From NCBI GenBank assembly GCA_025330725.1, contig JAIWND010000007.1:868001-932000 (forward strand): a stretch of 64,000 bases of DNA, given 5' to 3'. The stretch comes from Chlamydoabsidia padenii (Eukaryota; Mucoromycota; Mucoromycetes; Mucorales; Cunninghamellaceae). A program made the position numbers and the translations under genes. Positions 1 through 10,899 of this stretch are shown in pieces; position 1 is the stretch's first letter; each line of letters starts with the position of its first letter. The notes under the pieces were generated by a model. It had not been told where the DNA came from. It was given only the letters and a program-made list of their open reading frames with translations, and made no database searches.

Positions 1-289
1 ACCGACGTACCTCAACATCCTTCAATGATCTTGATCTCCAACAGTGAACAAAACTTTGGTCAATGGTCCCGACGGTTGATTACAATGGAGAAGGTAAAAT
101 CTTATGATGCACAAGATCACACCACACTCTCTTCTTCTGGTCCATCTGATGAAAATGCACCAAAATCAATGGGGCATTACTTGTTTAGAGAAAAGGTAAA
201 TATAATATATACATGTCACATCACTAACACTTTGTATACAGTATTTTAGTTTTGGTAGACAAAATGAAGACGGAAAGAAGATAGAATAG
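1..289 (+). CDS. 3' end of an unrecognised protein-coding gene (partial)
   Basis: An open frame enters the window at base 1 and runs to a donor (GTAAAT) after base 195; the acceptor at 240-241 joins it in frame to a last exon 242-289 ending in TAG. The visible C-terminus is 80 residues, polar, with a run of Ser/Asp/Glu and the segment GHYLFREKYFSFGRQ near the end. I do not recognise the family. The start and most of the gene lie to the left of the window. It converges on the following minus-strand gene with only 75 bases between the two stop codons. Confidence 0.5.
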
Positions 290-364
290 ATAAAATATGT
301 TTTTTATTGTTAATAAAAATAAAATAGATTCTAATAAATGATATGTGTGTATGGGTTGAAGGGA

Positions 365-1918
365 TTATGGATTATCAGATACTATTCTATTAGACTTGGC
401 CAAAGAGGGTGGTGGATGGGTGGATGTAGATTGTTGGGCTAAAGATCGTAGCAAGGCAGGTGGACGTGATGAATAGGGTCGTTGAGGTAAGTGATCATTT
501 GTCGGATCCGGTTGGGCTCGTCGTTTTTTTGCGCTTTCCTTCAACTTTTCCCATCGTTCGCGGTACTTGTTCATCAAGAGCTGCTGTTTATCGATTTGAT
601 CCTTTAAACGTCGATTTTCATCCTCCGTTTCCTTTAATCGGGTGACTATTAAATAAAAATAAAAAAAAAAAAAAAGATATCAGTATACACTACAGAAGAG
701 AGGGATTGATCCACTTGCCTAATTCAGCTGTGCTACCACCATTGGGTTGATTCAAAGCCGGATGCCTTGGATAACTATTATGTGACCCATGAATCCCACT
801 ATTTGCAAGTAAAGCCACAGAGGAAGATCGCATGGATGATGAAGTGTCCTGATTTTGCATGATCCGTTTCGCTTGTCGTTGTACATCATGTCGGAATTGT
901 AAGATGCTACTTTTCAACATGTTGCTTTCTTCCGCCGTCTTTGAGTCAAGTTAGTTAATCCCACTTGGACATGATGTGTATTTACCTTTTCTAATGATTG
1001 TATCCGCCGAGAGAGTTGTTCAATACGTTGTTTTAATTGTTCATTTTCAGTTTGTAGTACGTCTACAGAGTCGTTTGTTGTATCGTGATGATCAGGAACC
1101 AAAAAGAAGGATTCCATCATGACGGAGGATGTATCCATGTCTTCTGTCGTGTGTTGATAAGGTGTAGGTATGTCATCTTCGTTAAGTGGTGCCGAGGCAA
1201 AAGCGACTGGATTTGAGAGTTGATCCACCAAGGTTTCTACCACTTTTAAAAACTTGTTGAATGGATCGGAAGCATCATCCTCTTCATCATACTATATAAA
1301 GAGTAAATACAATGAATGACATTCCACAAATCTTGTTTACTTTACATTGTCAGTTGATAATAAAGCATAGGATTCACCAATTCCAGCATATCCCTTCCTG
1401 CCATGTGATAAAGAAGTCTCGGGTAAAACCTGTAACAGTTCATCCATCTTGATCTTGTCCGTTTCCTCGTCCACTGGGGTTGGTACCGTTGATCCTTCTT
1501 CCAATTTAATCTTGTTGAGTTTTCGTTCCAGGTCCTTTGATCGTCGAGTATGATTGGCCACTAGTAGACGTAAGGATTTTCCAGCCTAGGGGTTTTCAAA
1601 AGAAGAGCAAGTCCATATTATAGTGAGTGTTCTCTTTTTTTTTTTTTTTTTCCCTCTTACCTCGGCATCCTGAGTGTAATCCAACGCTTTTTGGAATTGT
1701 TCTACAAAATAGTGATTAGTATGTGAATAGGAGAATCTGTTTTAAATTTTACCTGCAGCATGTTGATGGGCTTCAATAGCATCTGTCCAAGCTTCTTTAT
1801 CTTCGTACCCTTCGGCAGCATTGGCAAAAGTATGTCCCTATAGTAATAAAAACTGAGTATCATTGTATTTGAAATCTAGGGTGTCACTTACCGCATTGAC
1901 TGGAGCTAATGAGTTCAT
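365..1918 (-). CDS. NRBF2/Atg38-like MIT-domain protein (candidate PI3K complex I subunit)
   Basis: Seven exons (1892-1918, 1753-1837, 1661-1701, 1346-1585, 986-1291, 719-938, 365-645) give a continuous 399-residue protein. The first ~75 residues begin MNSLAPVNAGHTFANAAEG and form a three-helix MIT-type repeat with EAHQHAAEQFQKALDYTQDAE, as in NRBF2 and yeast Atg38. Residues ~185-205 (VLQTENEQLKQRIEQLSRR) and a second stretch near residue 310 (KETEDENRRLKDQI) are predicted coiled coils, also as in that family. NRBF2/Atg38 bridges Atg14-Vps15 in the autophagy-specific phosphatidylinositol 3-kinase complex. The last intron (646-718) has a GC donor (GCAAGT), and only this choice keeps the frame into the second coiled coil. 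A CGGGATTTAAAAATA element lies at 2016-2030, about 100 bases upstream. The family call rests on domain order, not on a search; any MIT/coiled-coil protein is the alternative. Confidence 0.62.
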
Positions 1919-2015
1919 GGCTTGGTTGATTGTAAACAAAAGACATTTAAAAAAAAGAAGAGCAAAGAAGGCATGGGGGAATGAGAAAAAAAAAAATTGA
2001 GATGAGGGAAAATGT

Positions 2016-2030
2016 CGGGATTTAAAAATA
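2016..2030 (+). promoter_or_regulatory. CGGGATTTAAAAATA promoter element
   Basis: Copy of the recurrent CGGG-A-TTTGAAA element, 98 bases upstream of the minus-strand MIT-protein start codon. The function is inferred only from its recurrence upstream of other genes in the window. Confidence 0.4.
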
Positions 2031-2371
2031 CGAGCTGCATGCATCTCTTGTCAATTTATGAAACAGGAAAGATTTGAACTCAAAAAACGATAGAATCGCC
2101 GTTGTTTGCTTTGAATAGATGAATCCATTTATTCTACTTATAAAAAAGTATAAATATCTTATCACACAAGCACTCTTGTCTTTCTTTATCAGTCAAACAA
2201 CCCCCACTCCTCTTTTTCTTGACCAGTGGATACCATCAGTAACAAGTGTCCACCTTGAGCATACTTTATTCTTTCGAGATGATGTGATGGAGCAGGATGA
2301 ATTCCGTTTTCATGCATGTATCGTTTTATGATTTACGCCGACTATTACAAACCCCGCGCGACTAAGGCGCC

Positions 2372-2406
<35 letters not shown>

Positions 2407-2474
2407 CTTTTCTTTTCTTTTCCCCTTTCCTCGAGAGTGTTACTTTATAACTAGATACCACCTGACATTCTGAC

Positions 2475-3617
2475 ATGGTAACAAAAAAAGTAAAATAAAG
2501 AAACTATTGATAGTATTAACTTTAACCCTTGTTTGTTAGGGCCACGATCATCATCAACAAGTCAAAATAACCTGTAAAAGTAAATTAACGTCAAAAAAGA
2601 CCCAACGTCGTGCATTCAACTGGCAAGTATCGATGGTAGCTGTGGACGACGGTGTTGAAGTACCTGGAAAACTACAAGTCATGCTGGAACATGTTGAATA
2701 TATCTTACATCCAACCTTCGAATCTCCACAGAGAGGTAAGTAGTATGAGTGGTGGTGGTGGATATGATACTAACTGTATATGCTTGATAGAAAGTCATGA
2801 TGAACCTTATCTACTCTGTGAAAAAGGATGGGGTGAATTTGATTTGCAGATAATGCTTCACTTTATTGATGAATTTGCAGCACCAGAACTGATTCACTTT
2901 GACCTCAAACTTGATGACTCGCACTATTCACGAACATTTACTATGGTAAACAAGTCATCTTTTATTATATCATCAGACTAACATCTCTTTCTCTCTTGTT
3001 AGGTATTCCGAGATTTGACACCTGAATCATCAACTTATCTGGTATCTCTTGAAGACATTGGATCAAATAACGATCTTACACAAGACAAAGAAGAAGACCA
3101 ACTTGTTTATTCACCCACTTGCTCTTTATCTTCCTCAACATCGTCACCATCATCTATTTATCTGACACCAGAAGCGATATTATCACCGGAACCGGACGAC
3201 AATAATGACGACAGGGTAATGGATAAAGTGATGGTGGAAAGTGATATTCAGTACCTAGATGCCATTCATTCAATACCACATGGTCAAGACACGTGTTTGG
3301 CTTGGGATATACCCGATCGCTTCGATATGGTGGAATTGACAAGACGACTGACCTTGTTATCTCAACCACAAGTGGCAGCTCTTTATGCGATCATCCAAAT
3401 GTATCAAAATAATACAATGATGGTGTCGGAAATGGATAGTAAGTGGGGGGGAGGTAGAATAGGATTGGGGGTGCCATCATTAACTTGACTTGTTGCTTCT
3501 TGTTTTATGATAGATGAATTGACGATGGATTTATACTCACTTGGGACCCCTCTCTTGACTCGATTATGGGACTTTACTGAAACTGTCTTGGGTCAGCGCA
3601 TGGCGGATGTAGTATAG
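2475..3617 (+). CDS. YEATS-domain chromatin reader (Taf14/AF9-like) with C-terminal AHD-like domain
   Basis: Five exons (2475-2477, 2540-2735, 2791-2945, 3003-3438, 3514-3617) give 297 residues. Residues ~8-130 form a YEATS domain: NWQVSMVAV, then VEYILHPTFESPQR, then EKGWGEFDLQIMLHF, matching the family's hW.V, hLHPTF.NP.R and E.GWG.F signatures. YEATS domains bind acylated histone lysines. A Ser-rich acidic linker follows, then ~75 residues ending in DLYSLGTPLLTRLWDF, which resembles the ANC1-homology domain of AF9/ENL/Taf14 that docks onto TFIID, TFIIF, SWI/SNF or elongation complexes. The start codon is placed alone in a 3-base coding exon: ATG is followed directly by the donor GTAACA, and splicing gives MGHDHHQQVK in frame. 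No other ATG in frame precedes the YEATS core. Which YEATS paralogue this is (Taf14, Yaf9, Sas5) is not settled. Confidence 0.8.
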
Positions 3618-3958
3618 ACTCTTTAGTTGTGTGTAGATCATTCATTGTTAGAGTATTAATAAAAATTATATAATATATAATATCATGTCTACTGGATGAT
3701 ACCTTGTATTATTGTCAAATCCAGCCAGATCCCTGAAACAGGAATGGTATGTATTAAAAGCCTTGGTATTCATCAATGCATTTGAATAACCATCAAAGTA
3801 ATCATGTAAACAGCATTATTTTTATTAACTAGTATGTAAAAACATGTTAACTATACTAAAGGGTGTTGGGTATCTATATAAAGGGAAGATGAATGATCAC
3901 ATAAAGGATAAAGGAGTGTGATTCAATGAGTGTCGAACAGGTAAGAGCATACATTCCA

Positions 3959-4598
3959 TCAATAGTCTTCAAGGAATTGATTTCTAGATAAAAAGTAAAG
4001 TAAGAGGGCAAGTTGTTGTTTGTGGGGGTTAATCGTTATACTTACACTGAATCACCAAGATCGTCCAGCTACACAAAAGAGAGATAATAGTAAAACAGTT
4101 AGTTCCAGCTGTTCGGCATCCATACTTTTTTTTATATTACCTTGCCCATTAGTTTTTTTAATGCTTTCTCCTTCTTGTTGAAATTAACAAAGTTGAGTTG
4201 ACATTCGTTATGGGTGCTACCGTCCATAGTTTGATGTGTTTGCCTAATTTTTAAAAAATAACCCCCCCCTTCGTTAGTATTAACCAGTTGCCCTGACTGT
4301 CCCCCGTCCTTTTTTTTTTTTTTTTCACTTGCGTAATATCTCCAAGAGTTTCCAGTGCAATATGATCAGAGGCCAATTCAATTTGTTTTCGTCGTATTTC
4401 ATCTAAATCCTTGAATACCTTTTCCGTATCGCTTCCTAAGTATTGTTAAAGAAAAGAGAGGACAGACAAGTCATTAATGGAAGAGTTAAAGATGAATGGT
4501 CAGTACTTACGGAAAGCCCTCATTTCAAATTGAGCATCGTGTTTTTTAAATTCCAAGTCAAGACCTTGTTGGATATCACTATGTGTTTGTCGTGCCAT
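3959..4598 (-). CDS. Small coiled-coil protein, family not recognised
   Basis: Five short exons (4511-4598, 4333-4435, 4141-4243, 4046-4068, 3959-3983) join in frame to a 113-residue, highly charged, helical protein starting MARQTHSDIQQGLDLEFKK. The middle (DLDEIRRKQIELASDHIALE) looks like an amphipathic coiled coil. Intron 2 only keeps the frame with a GC donor (GCAAGT at 4332-4327). If the fourth donor (GTAAGT) is not used, the protein ends a few residues earlier at the TAA at 4042-4044. Size and helicity are like subunits of BLOC/BORC or kinetochore complexes, but no signature supports choosing one. An E2F-like GGCGGGAAAA lies about 155 bases upstream, near 4752. Confidence 0.5.
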
Positions 4599-4879
4599 TA
4601 TTATATAAAGTAAAAGAAAGAGAGAAGGAGAAAAAGGAAATCCAAACTATCCAAGATGCAGTTTATTGAGACAGAGACAAAATAAATTAGCACGGAGTAT
4701 AAAATAATTTTGCGCAATGACAAAATGGATGGGGGTGGATAAAAAATGGACGGCGGGAAAATCAAATTGAGACCAAGGGAAAAAAAGTATTGAGGCAGAT
4801 CATAGTGAAGATAACGACAGTTGACAGGAACCATCAAGGACAAATAAGAAATAGTTAGTCTGGATGAAGTACAATACCT

Positions 4880-4890
4880 TTTTTTTTTTT

Positions 4891-4923
<33 letters not shown>

Positions 4924-5090
4924 CAACTTACGCCGTAAACGTCAACGCATGATTGATATGCGGATAAAAATCAATCGGTAGTTGAAGATGGTCTTGTGAG
5001 AGCCCCAGGGCGAAGTTAAAATACTATATTTGTATTCGGGATTTGAAAAAACGGGATTTGAAAAAGACGATAAAGGGAATGCAGGGTTAT
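4880..5090. other. Intergenic: T-rich tract and two promoter-type elements
   Basis: A T tract (about 4880-4920) is followed by AT-rich DNA and two tandem CGGGATTTGAAAA copies at 5037-5049 and 5052-5064. No gene is visible between the coiled-coil gene and the 3' end of the xylose reductase gene. Confidence 0.5.
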
Positions 5091-5240
5091 CTACAGCATA
5101 AATCTTTATTTCTTTGGTATAAAATAAATTAATATTCCTACAATTAAAACAGTCGTTGTTGAAATGAATAAAGAAGAAAAAAAGGGGGGGAATCGATTAT
5201 ATATATATATAGTTACACAAAAAGTAATAGTATGAAGCAC

Positions 5241-6270
5241 CTAATAAAAGATGGGCAACTTTTGCGCATTGACCATGGGATCATTGAAACGCAAGCCCAT
5301 ATCCAATTGATTGATCGCTTGCACATCTTCTTCATCCATTTGCCAATTAATAGCTTCCAAATTCATCTTCATGCGATCGGGGTTCAAACTCTTGGGGACC
5401 ACAGCAATGTTACGTTCGAGCGACCATCTCAAGGCGACTTCGGAAGGTTGGCGTTGGTACTTGGCAGCCACATCCTTGATGACAGGGTTTTCAAATAAGG
5501 GTTCAACACCCTTGGCACGCTTGGATCCCGTGGACACGAATGAGGTGGGACCAAAGGAAGAATAAGCAGTGATGGCAATACCTTGGGATTGGACCCATTC
5601 ACACAGATGAGATTGTTGAAGGTAAGGGTGAAGTTCCACTTGGAGTAAGGAAGGCTTAATCTTTGCATAAGACAGCATATCCATCAACAATTGCACGTTA
5701 AAGTTGGAGACACCAATGTCCTTGACAAGACCCGCTTCTTTTAATTTTTCCATCTCCGCCCAACATTCATGCATTGGTGCTCGGTCAAATGTGATGGTTT
5801 CTTCGCCGGGTTGGTACCATCCAGGAGGATACTTTTCTTCAATAGGGACATACTTTAATGGAAGAGGGACTAGATAGAAAATAATGGGTGTGAGTCAATT
5901 GGTCGAAAGAAAAGAAGAGGATGTCGGACTTACAATGCACGAGGAACATATCAACATAATCAAGACCAAGTTGTTCCAATTGCTTTTCACAGGCTTTGCG
6001 AACATGTTCTTTCTTGTGATAGGTAGACCATAATTTTGTGGTAATAAAGAGTTCTTCACGCTTGACAATGCCTTCTTTGATAGCCATATTGATACCTTTA
6101 CCAATGCTTTCTTCATTTTTGTAGTTACTGGCGCTGTCAATCAATCGATATCCGACCTTGATAGCATTGTAGATGGTTTCAGGGGCATCCTTAGGATCGA
6201 CTTTCCAGCAACCAAAACCAATAAGAGGCATCTTGTTGCCAGAGTTAAGAGTGATGTATTCAATAGTCAT
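5241..6270 (-). CDS. XYL1: NAD(P)H-dependent D-xylose reductase (aldo/keto reductase)
   Basis: Two exons (5934-6270, 5241-5869) encode 321 residues, the usual size for yeast xylose reductases. It reduces D-xylose to xylitol, the first step of the fungal pentose pathway, in the cytosol. The AKR fold starts at [17 protein letters not shown]. The catalytic tetrad is visible: Asp in LIDSASNY, Tyr in the same motif, Lys in ITTKLW and His in FLVHF, which is completed across the splice junction. The family-specific stretch [16 protein letters not shown] follows, then [34 protein letters not shown], and the coenzyme-binding [16 protein letters not shown]. The C-terminal GLRFNDP is typical of xylose reductase. 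The Lys-Ser-x-x-x-x-Arg cofactor loop allows NADPH use. A general polyol/aldehyde reductase role cannot be excluded. Confidence 0.9.
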
Positions 6271-6539
6271 GTTGAGTAGATGTTAAGAGTGGTTGTTATT
6301 GTTAAAAGACAAGTGTTGTTGATTCGAATGAAGAAGATAAAAAAAAAAAAAGACGGATCAGCCTCCTTTTATACTTTTTTTTTTGTTAAATCTTGGGGCA
6401 GTATCGATAATGATGTGATAGAGAAGAATGAAATTATCATCACTGATCGATTTAGGGGGCGTTCATTAGTGTCATCATGTCATAGACATCTAGCGTTTGC
6501 CTTTTTTGGTTTAGTACGGCTTTATCGATTGTAAAGGAT

Positions 6540-7500
6540 CTTCCTCACATTTTTTCCACACACCCTTTTTTTTGTCATTCGGACCATCGATTAAGTGCAT
6601 GTCAATCCTCGAGCAAGTCTATTTAAACCGCATTGACTATGACGACGATTCTACTATCTGTGGTCTACCCATAGATTGTGTACGACATTGAAAAATGTGT
6701 AGGCACCATTATGTTAAACAAGATGGAATCATTGTTTTCTTTTCAGGAAATACATTATACTCTTATTTTCTGTCTTTCCCCGCAAATCATGCAGATTCCG
6801 GATGGCGGGATATGAAAATAAAAAGTTCAAATCCCGAAAATGTAGAATTTAGATCAATCTAATAGATCAGTACGGCCAAAGATACCGTCATCACCTTTGC
6901 TTTATTTACAAATATATATATATATATATATAATTCAAATGCCGTATACCTCTTGGGAGAGAAGAAGTATCTTTATATTCATTCCGATTCGATCGATATG
7001 ATATCGTCGCACTTTTTCTAATCTCATACACACAAAAAGATATAATTCATCGTACCTGAGTTTGTGAGAAAAAGCAAAAAAATAAAAAAAGGAAAGGGGG
7101 TATGGATTAAACTAATGGGGAACCACATAATCTGATTGAGCGAGTATGATGTCGATGGCAGTAATAGTGATCAATCTGGATTGTAAAAGTTCTATTCTGA
7201 TTTCATGGAAATCGGCTCTCACATTAGTAGACGGGTGTTCTCTATATAATAAAGTCGTTTAACCCTATGATTATGTATGACATGGAAGCTAAAAAAAAAA
7301 AAAAAAAGACATCATATTAATCGATAACACAACCCTTTTCCCCCTGATTACACCACAGAATGATGTCATTGATATAAGGTTGATTAGACAGGTACCAGGG
7401 GTAAATTATATGGTTTTATAATATGTGGTTTTTATTAAATGATGATATGATAATAGCAATACTAAAGGGGATGATATAACTATAGCTATTCTTTTCTTCT
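6540..7500. other. Intergenic region with (TA)n tract and facing promoter-type elements
   Basis: No convincing gene. It contains GCGGGATATGAAAAT at 6805-6819 facing TTCAAATCCCG at 6826-6836 (an imperfect inverted pair), a (TA)n microsatellite at about 6912-6932, and an A run at about 7290-7307. Confidence 0.5.
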
Positions 7501-7505
7501 TCTTT

Positions 7506-8814
7506 TTAAATACCACCTTTCACCATCAATGCATCAATCACCGCCATAATTGTCCATTTTCTGTTTTCCGCTTCAGGGAATACAAGAGATCGATCGGAAT
7601 AAAAGACCTATGAAAAGTAAAAAAGTCAGCAACACATCCATATCTTCACCACATTTTTTTTTTTTTTTTTTACCTGATCATCGACTTCTTCAGATTTGCG
7701 GGGAAGACAATGCATAAAAGACCAATCTGACTTTGCCCCAGCCTTTTCCACCATATCCATTGTCACTTGATACCCAGCAAAATCACGCAACCGTTTCGCC
7801 TTTTCTTCTTCCTGACCCATACTGACCCAAGTATCGGTGACGACGACATCTGCACCCTGGATAGCCTGTTGAGGCAGAGTAGTAAATACCAAATCGGTAC
7901 CGGTGGCCTGACTATCGGACTGGGCCAATGCTACCACATCTTGATCACATTGATAACCTTGAGGACATGCTGCGGAGAGATGGATGCCGAGTTTGGGCAA
8001 GGATACGAGCATTTCTTGCAAGATATTGTTGGTATCACCTACCCAGGCTACTTTTAAACCCGGCAGCGTTTCACGAGGATGTTGTGTGTGAGCAGTATAC
8101 TGATCCTTCTTTCCGTGTTGTCGGTGGTGAATGTGTTCGTGCAGTGTCATGAGATCGGCGAGGATTTGTGTAGGGTGGTATTTGGCAGATAAAGCATTGA
8201 TCACAGGTACCGTGGATTCTTTGGCCAGTAGCTAATGCAAAAGAGATGAAAGTTTAGTTGGGACCAATGAGAAGGGGGGGGTTATCCTACCTCGATTTCT
8301 TCATGTTCGCCTACACGTGCCATAATACCGTCCACCATGGAACTGACAACACGAGAAGTATCCAATAAAGATTCATTCACACCTAGTTGAATATCACGCG
8401 ATCCCAAAAACATGGCATGTCCACCTATCATCAAAATAGAGTCAGTTTAGTAGAGTGTTAAAAGTACAAAGCAACTTGTCGCTTACCAAGATATGCCACC
8501 GAAGATTCAGTAGCCACACGAGTCCGCGTTGATAGTTTGGAAAAGAGAAGTGCTACAGTTTTCCCAGCCAAAGGTCGTTCACGACTAGTTTGAGGATATT
8601 GATACTTGGCTTCTACCTTTAATTGAATGGCACGATCGACAAGATTAAAGAGTTGGTCGGCAGTATAGTCAGCTGTGGTGATAAAGTGAGATGGTCGTGG
8701 TGTTAAAGTGGAGAATGAATAATGTTGGATGGTGCAAGTAACAACTGGGGCTATTCGAGTTGCTTGGTGAATGAGCGAGGTGCCGTGTGTTAATGGTTTC
8801 ATGAGGGATATCAT
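7506..8814 (-). CDS. ARG3: Ornithine carbamoyltransferase, mitochondrial
   Basis: Four exons (8487-8814, 8291-8424, 7674-8231, 7506-7607) encode 373 residues. The enzyme makes citrulline from ornithine and carbamoyl phosphate in arginine synthesis. A basic, Ser/Thr-rich N-terminus of ~35 residues without acidic residues looks like a mitochondrial presequence. The carbamoyl-phosphate site SxRTR is seen as [21 protein letters not shown] and the [19 protein letters not shown] helix follow, and the ornithine-domain motifs [15 protein letters not shown] and FMHCLPR are complete, including the catalytic Cys. The last exon ends [15 protein letters not shown], the conserved C-terminal helix. All key residues are present, so the gene looks functional. 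A CGGAATTTGAAATCC element lies at 8886-8900, 72 bases upstream. Confidence 0.95.
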
Positions 8815-8885
8815 TTTATATAAATGTAATTAAAAGAAGAAGAGAAGTAAAAAAAATAAAGACGTTTTTATTATGTGGATATGGA

Positions 8886-8900
8886 CGGAATTTGAAATCC
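8886..8900 (+). promoter_or_regulatory. CGGAATTTGAAATCC promoter element
   Basis: Variant of the recurrent element, 72 bases upstream of the ornithine carbamoyltransferase start codon. Function inferred. Confidence 0.3.
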
Positions 8901-9041
8901 TGATGTGTGAGTCATTTGAGTCACTTTGATCAGTTTCATTTTTATTGCAAGTAAATAGTTTTGACAGATGATACTAGTAATAGTAATGGGGGGGGATCAA
9001 TGTATACAAATATTGGGGGAAATGGGTGCTAATACTATAAT

Positions 9042-9787
9042 CTATCCAGCCTTGACTTCTTTTCCTTCTTGATCTTCAAATTGGTCTTGTTGTGTGATGA
9101 CCCGTAACACGGATTTCTTGCTTGTTTCCTGTAGTTCACCAGCTATAATCAATTCGTCCAGAATAAAATAAGCCTACATGTTTAATGAAAAGATAGATGT
9201 ATGAGATAACTAGTCCTATATTGTTCTTGATGTTTTTAGTTTACCTTTTGAAAGTTGAAGATCAGATCCAATTCGCATACCTAATGTATCATATCAAGAA
9301 GACGAGTGAATACCATCATCATTATCATTCACTTTTCCTCACATTTCCAAAGTAGCGATCCAATATTTCCACATAACGATGGATGATTTCCAAAGTGATC
9401 AATTCATTATCGTCTTGATTGATACCAACCACAAAGAATAGACTTGCATACCTAAAGAGAAGCATGAGAATCCTGCTGATGTTGATTTGCCGAAAATAAA
9501 AAAAAAAGTCCGCAGGCAAAGTAAAGATGTTTGTTACCTTCTATACACTATTTTCTGATCTAGTTTAAAATCATTTCAAAGTGTTAATTCTGTGTGGCTC
9601 ATACTTTTACAGTCTTACCTTTGTATTCCAAGAAATTACACATCTTGACTCTTCGAGCCAGTACCAATTGAGTGGCATCCTTGACAATCTTGTTCTTTTC
9701 TTTGTTGGGGATAGTGACAAACCATTTGGTCAAACGTACCTTTCCCTGTCGACTGATAAGTAACAACCAATTGATCTAGTAGGGTGT

Positions 9788-9826
<39 letters not shown>

Positions 9827-9934
9827 CAGAAGGTTAGTTGATTAAAGAATCGTAAATTGACCGTTTTCCATACTTCCATTTTCATTCCCGTAACAGGTAG
9901 CATATTTTTCTTTTCTTTTTGTACTTACTCCCAT
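9042..9934 (-). CDS. APS1: AP-1 adaptor complex sigma subunit
   Basis: Six exons (9929-9934, 9619-9775, 9538-9559, 9343-9451, 9245-9280, 9042-9173) encode 153 residues, the normal size for sigma adaptins. The protein reads [18 protein letters not shown], then [58 protein letters not shown] and [17 protein letters not shown]. The GELQETSKK ending and RYASLFF favour sigma-1 of AP-1 over AP-2, AP-3 or COPI zeta. The role is clathrin adaptor assembly at the trans-Golgi and endosomes. The first coding exon holds only six bases (ATGGGA), and intron 1 (9776-9928) contains a 36-base A run. Exon 3 is only 22 bases. A GGCGGGGATTTGCAAA element lies near 10042, about 107 bases upstream. Confidence 0.95.
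9789..9824 (+). repeat. 36-base poly-A run inside an intron
   Basis: Uninterrupted A run in intron 1 of the AP-1 sigma gene; read on the gene's strand it is a poly-T tract well upstream of the acceptor. Confidence 0.9.
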
Positions 9935-10071
9935 AGTATGTAATGTTGTTTTGTGTGAGAGGGTATTGAGATTGTACGATGGAAGAAGAAAAAGAGAAAC
10001 GAAAAAATCGGCCGCGCACAAAGTTCAGACACCGAGCAGGTGGCGGGGATTTGCAAACGGAGTCAATGAAA

Positions 10072-10870
10072 CGACCCCCAGAAATCACGTAATTTGACAC
10101 CCAGCCAGACTTGAAAATGAGTACCGTTAAACTGACTGAAAAAAGGTGCCCTCTCCAACAAGCATCGTCACCCTCTCTCAAAACACAAATGTCATCCAAC
10201 AACGTTTTTATTATTTTTATTTTTATTTTTTTAATCACAAAAGATAGGTTGAATCCATCTGGAGGCTATATTGCTCCATACAGTGGACTTGGTACAATGG
10301 TCATTATGTAAAGTTTGTTGGGAATAGGCTAAGGAATGCTCTTGGCCTTTTTTGTCATTAGTATCGCTTGTTCCTTAAGACAGTAGAGCTCTCTCAAGAT
10401 TCAAGGCGAGGGTAAGCGGGTTTTGAAATAAGTTTGATCTTGTGTGTCCATTTTCATTCTGCAACTTTTCTTCACAAAAGTCAGGTTAAAACGATCTTGA
10501 GGCTATATTGCTCCATACAGTGGACTAGGTACAATGGCCATTATGTAAAGTTTGTTGGAAATAGGCTAAGGAATGCACATGGTCACTTTTGTCATTAGCA
10601 TCACTTGTTCATTAAGGCAGTAGAGCTCTCTTAAGATTCCAGACGAGAGTAAGCGGGTTTTGAAATAAGTTTTATCTTGTCTGTCAATTTCCATTTTGTT
10701 ACTTTTTTTTTAACAAAAGTCAGGTTAAAACGATCTTGAGGCTATACTGCTCCATACAGTGGACCTGCTACAATGGCCATTATGAAAAGTTTATTGGAAG
10801 TCATGAGCATCACTTGTCCATTGTGGTAGTAGAGCTCTCTTAAGATTTAAGATTAGCAAAGATAAGGGCG
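10072..10870 (+). repeat. Cluster 1 of dispersed/tandem repeat family (alpha type), three units
   Basis: A header at about 10072-10210 (CCCCCAGAAATCACGTAATT onward) is shared with 37719-37800. It is followed by three tandem units beginning near 10241, 10480 and 10717. Each unit carries GGCTATATTGCTCCATACAG or a close variant, then TACAATGGCCATTATG, GTTGGAAATAGGC, CATTAGCATCACTTGT, AGTAGAGCTCTC and GCGGGTTTTGAAATAAG. Units 1 and 2 are about 235-240 bases; unit 3 is shortened inside. No open frame is conserved through the units and no clear terminal inverted repeats were seen. Confidence 0.85.
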
Positions 10871-10899
10871 TCTTCTTCTTCTTATACTGTGGTCCATCA

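Noticed and set aside
9789..9824. Poly-A run as the 3' end of a retroposed gene
   Set aside because: It lies inside an intron, without target duplication or a neighbouring processed gene copy.
10241..10870. Tandem repeat units as a CRISPR array
   Set aside because: Units are over 200 bases, diverged, without short identical repeats and unique spacers, and the genome is eukaryotic.
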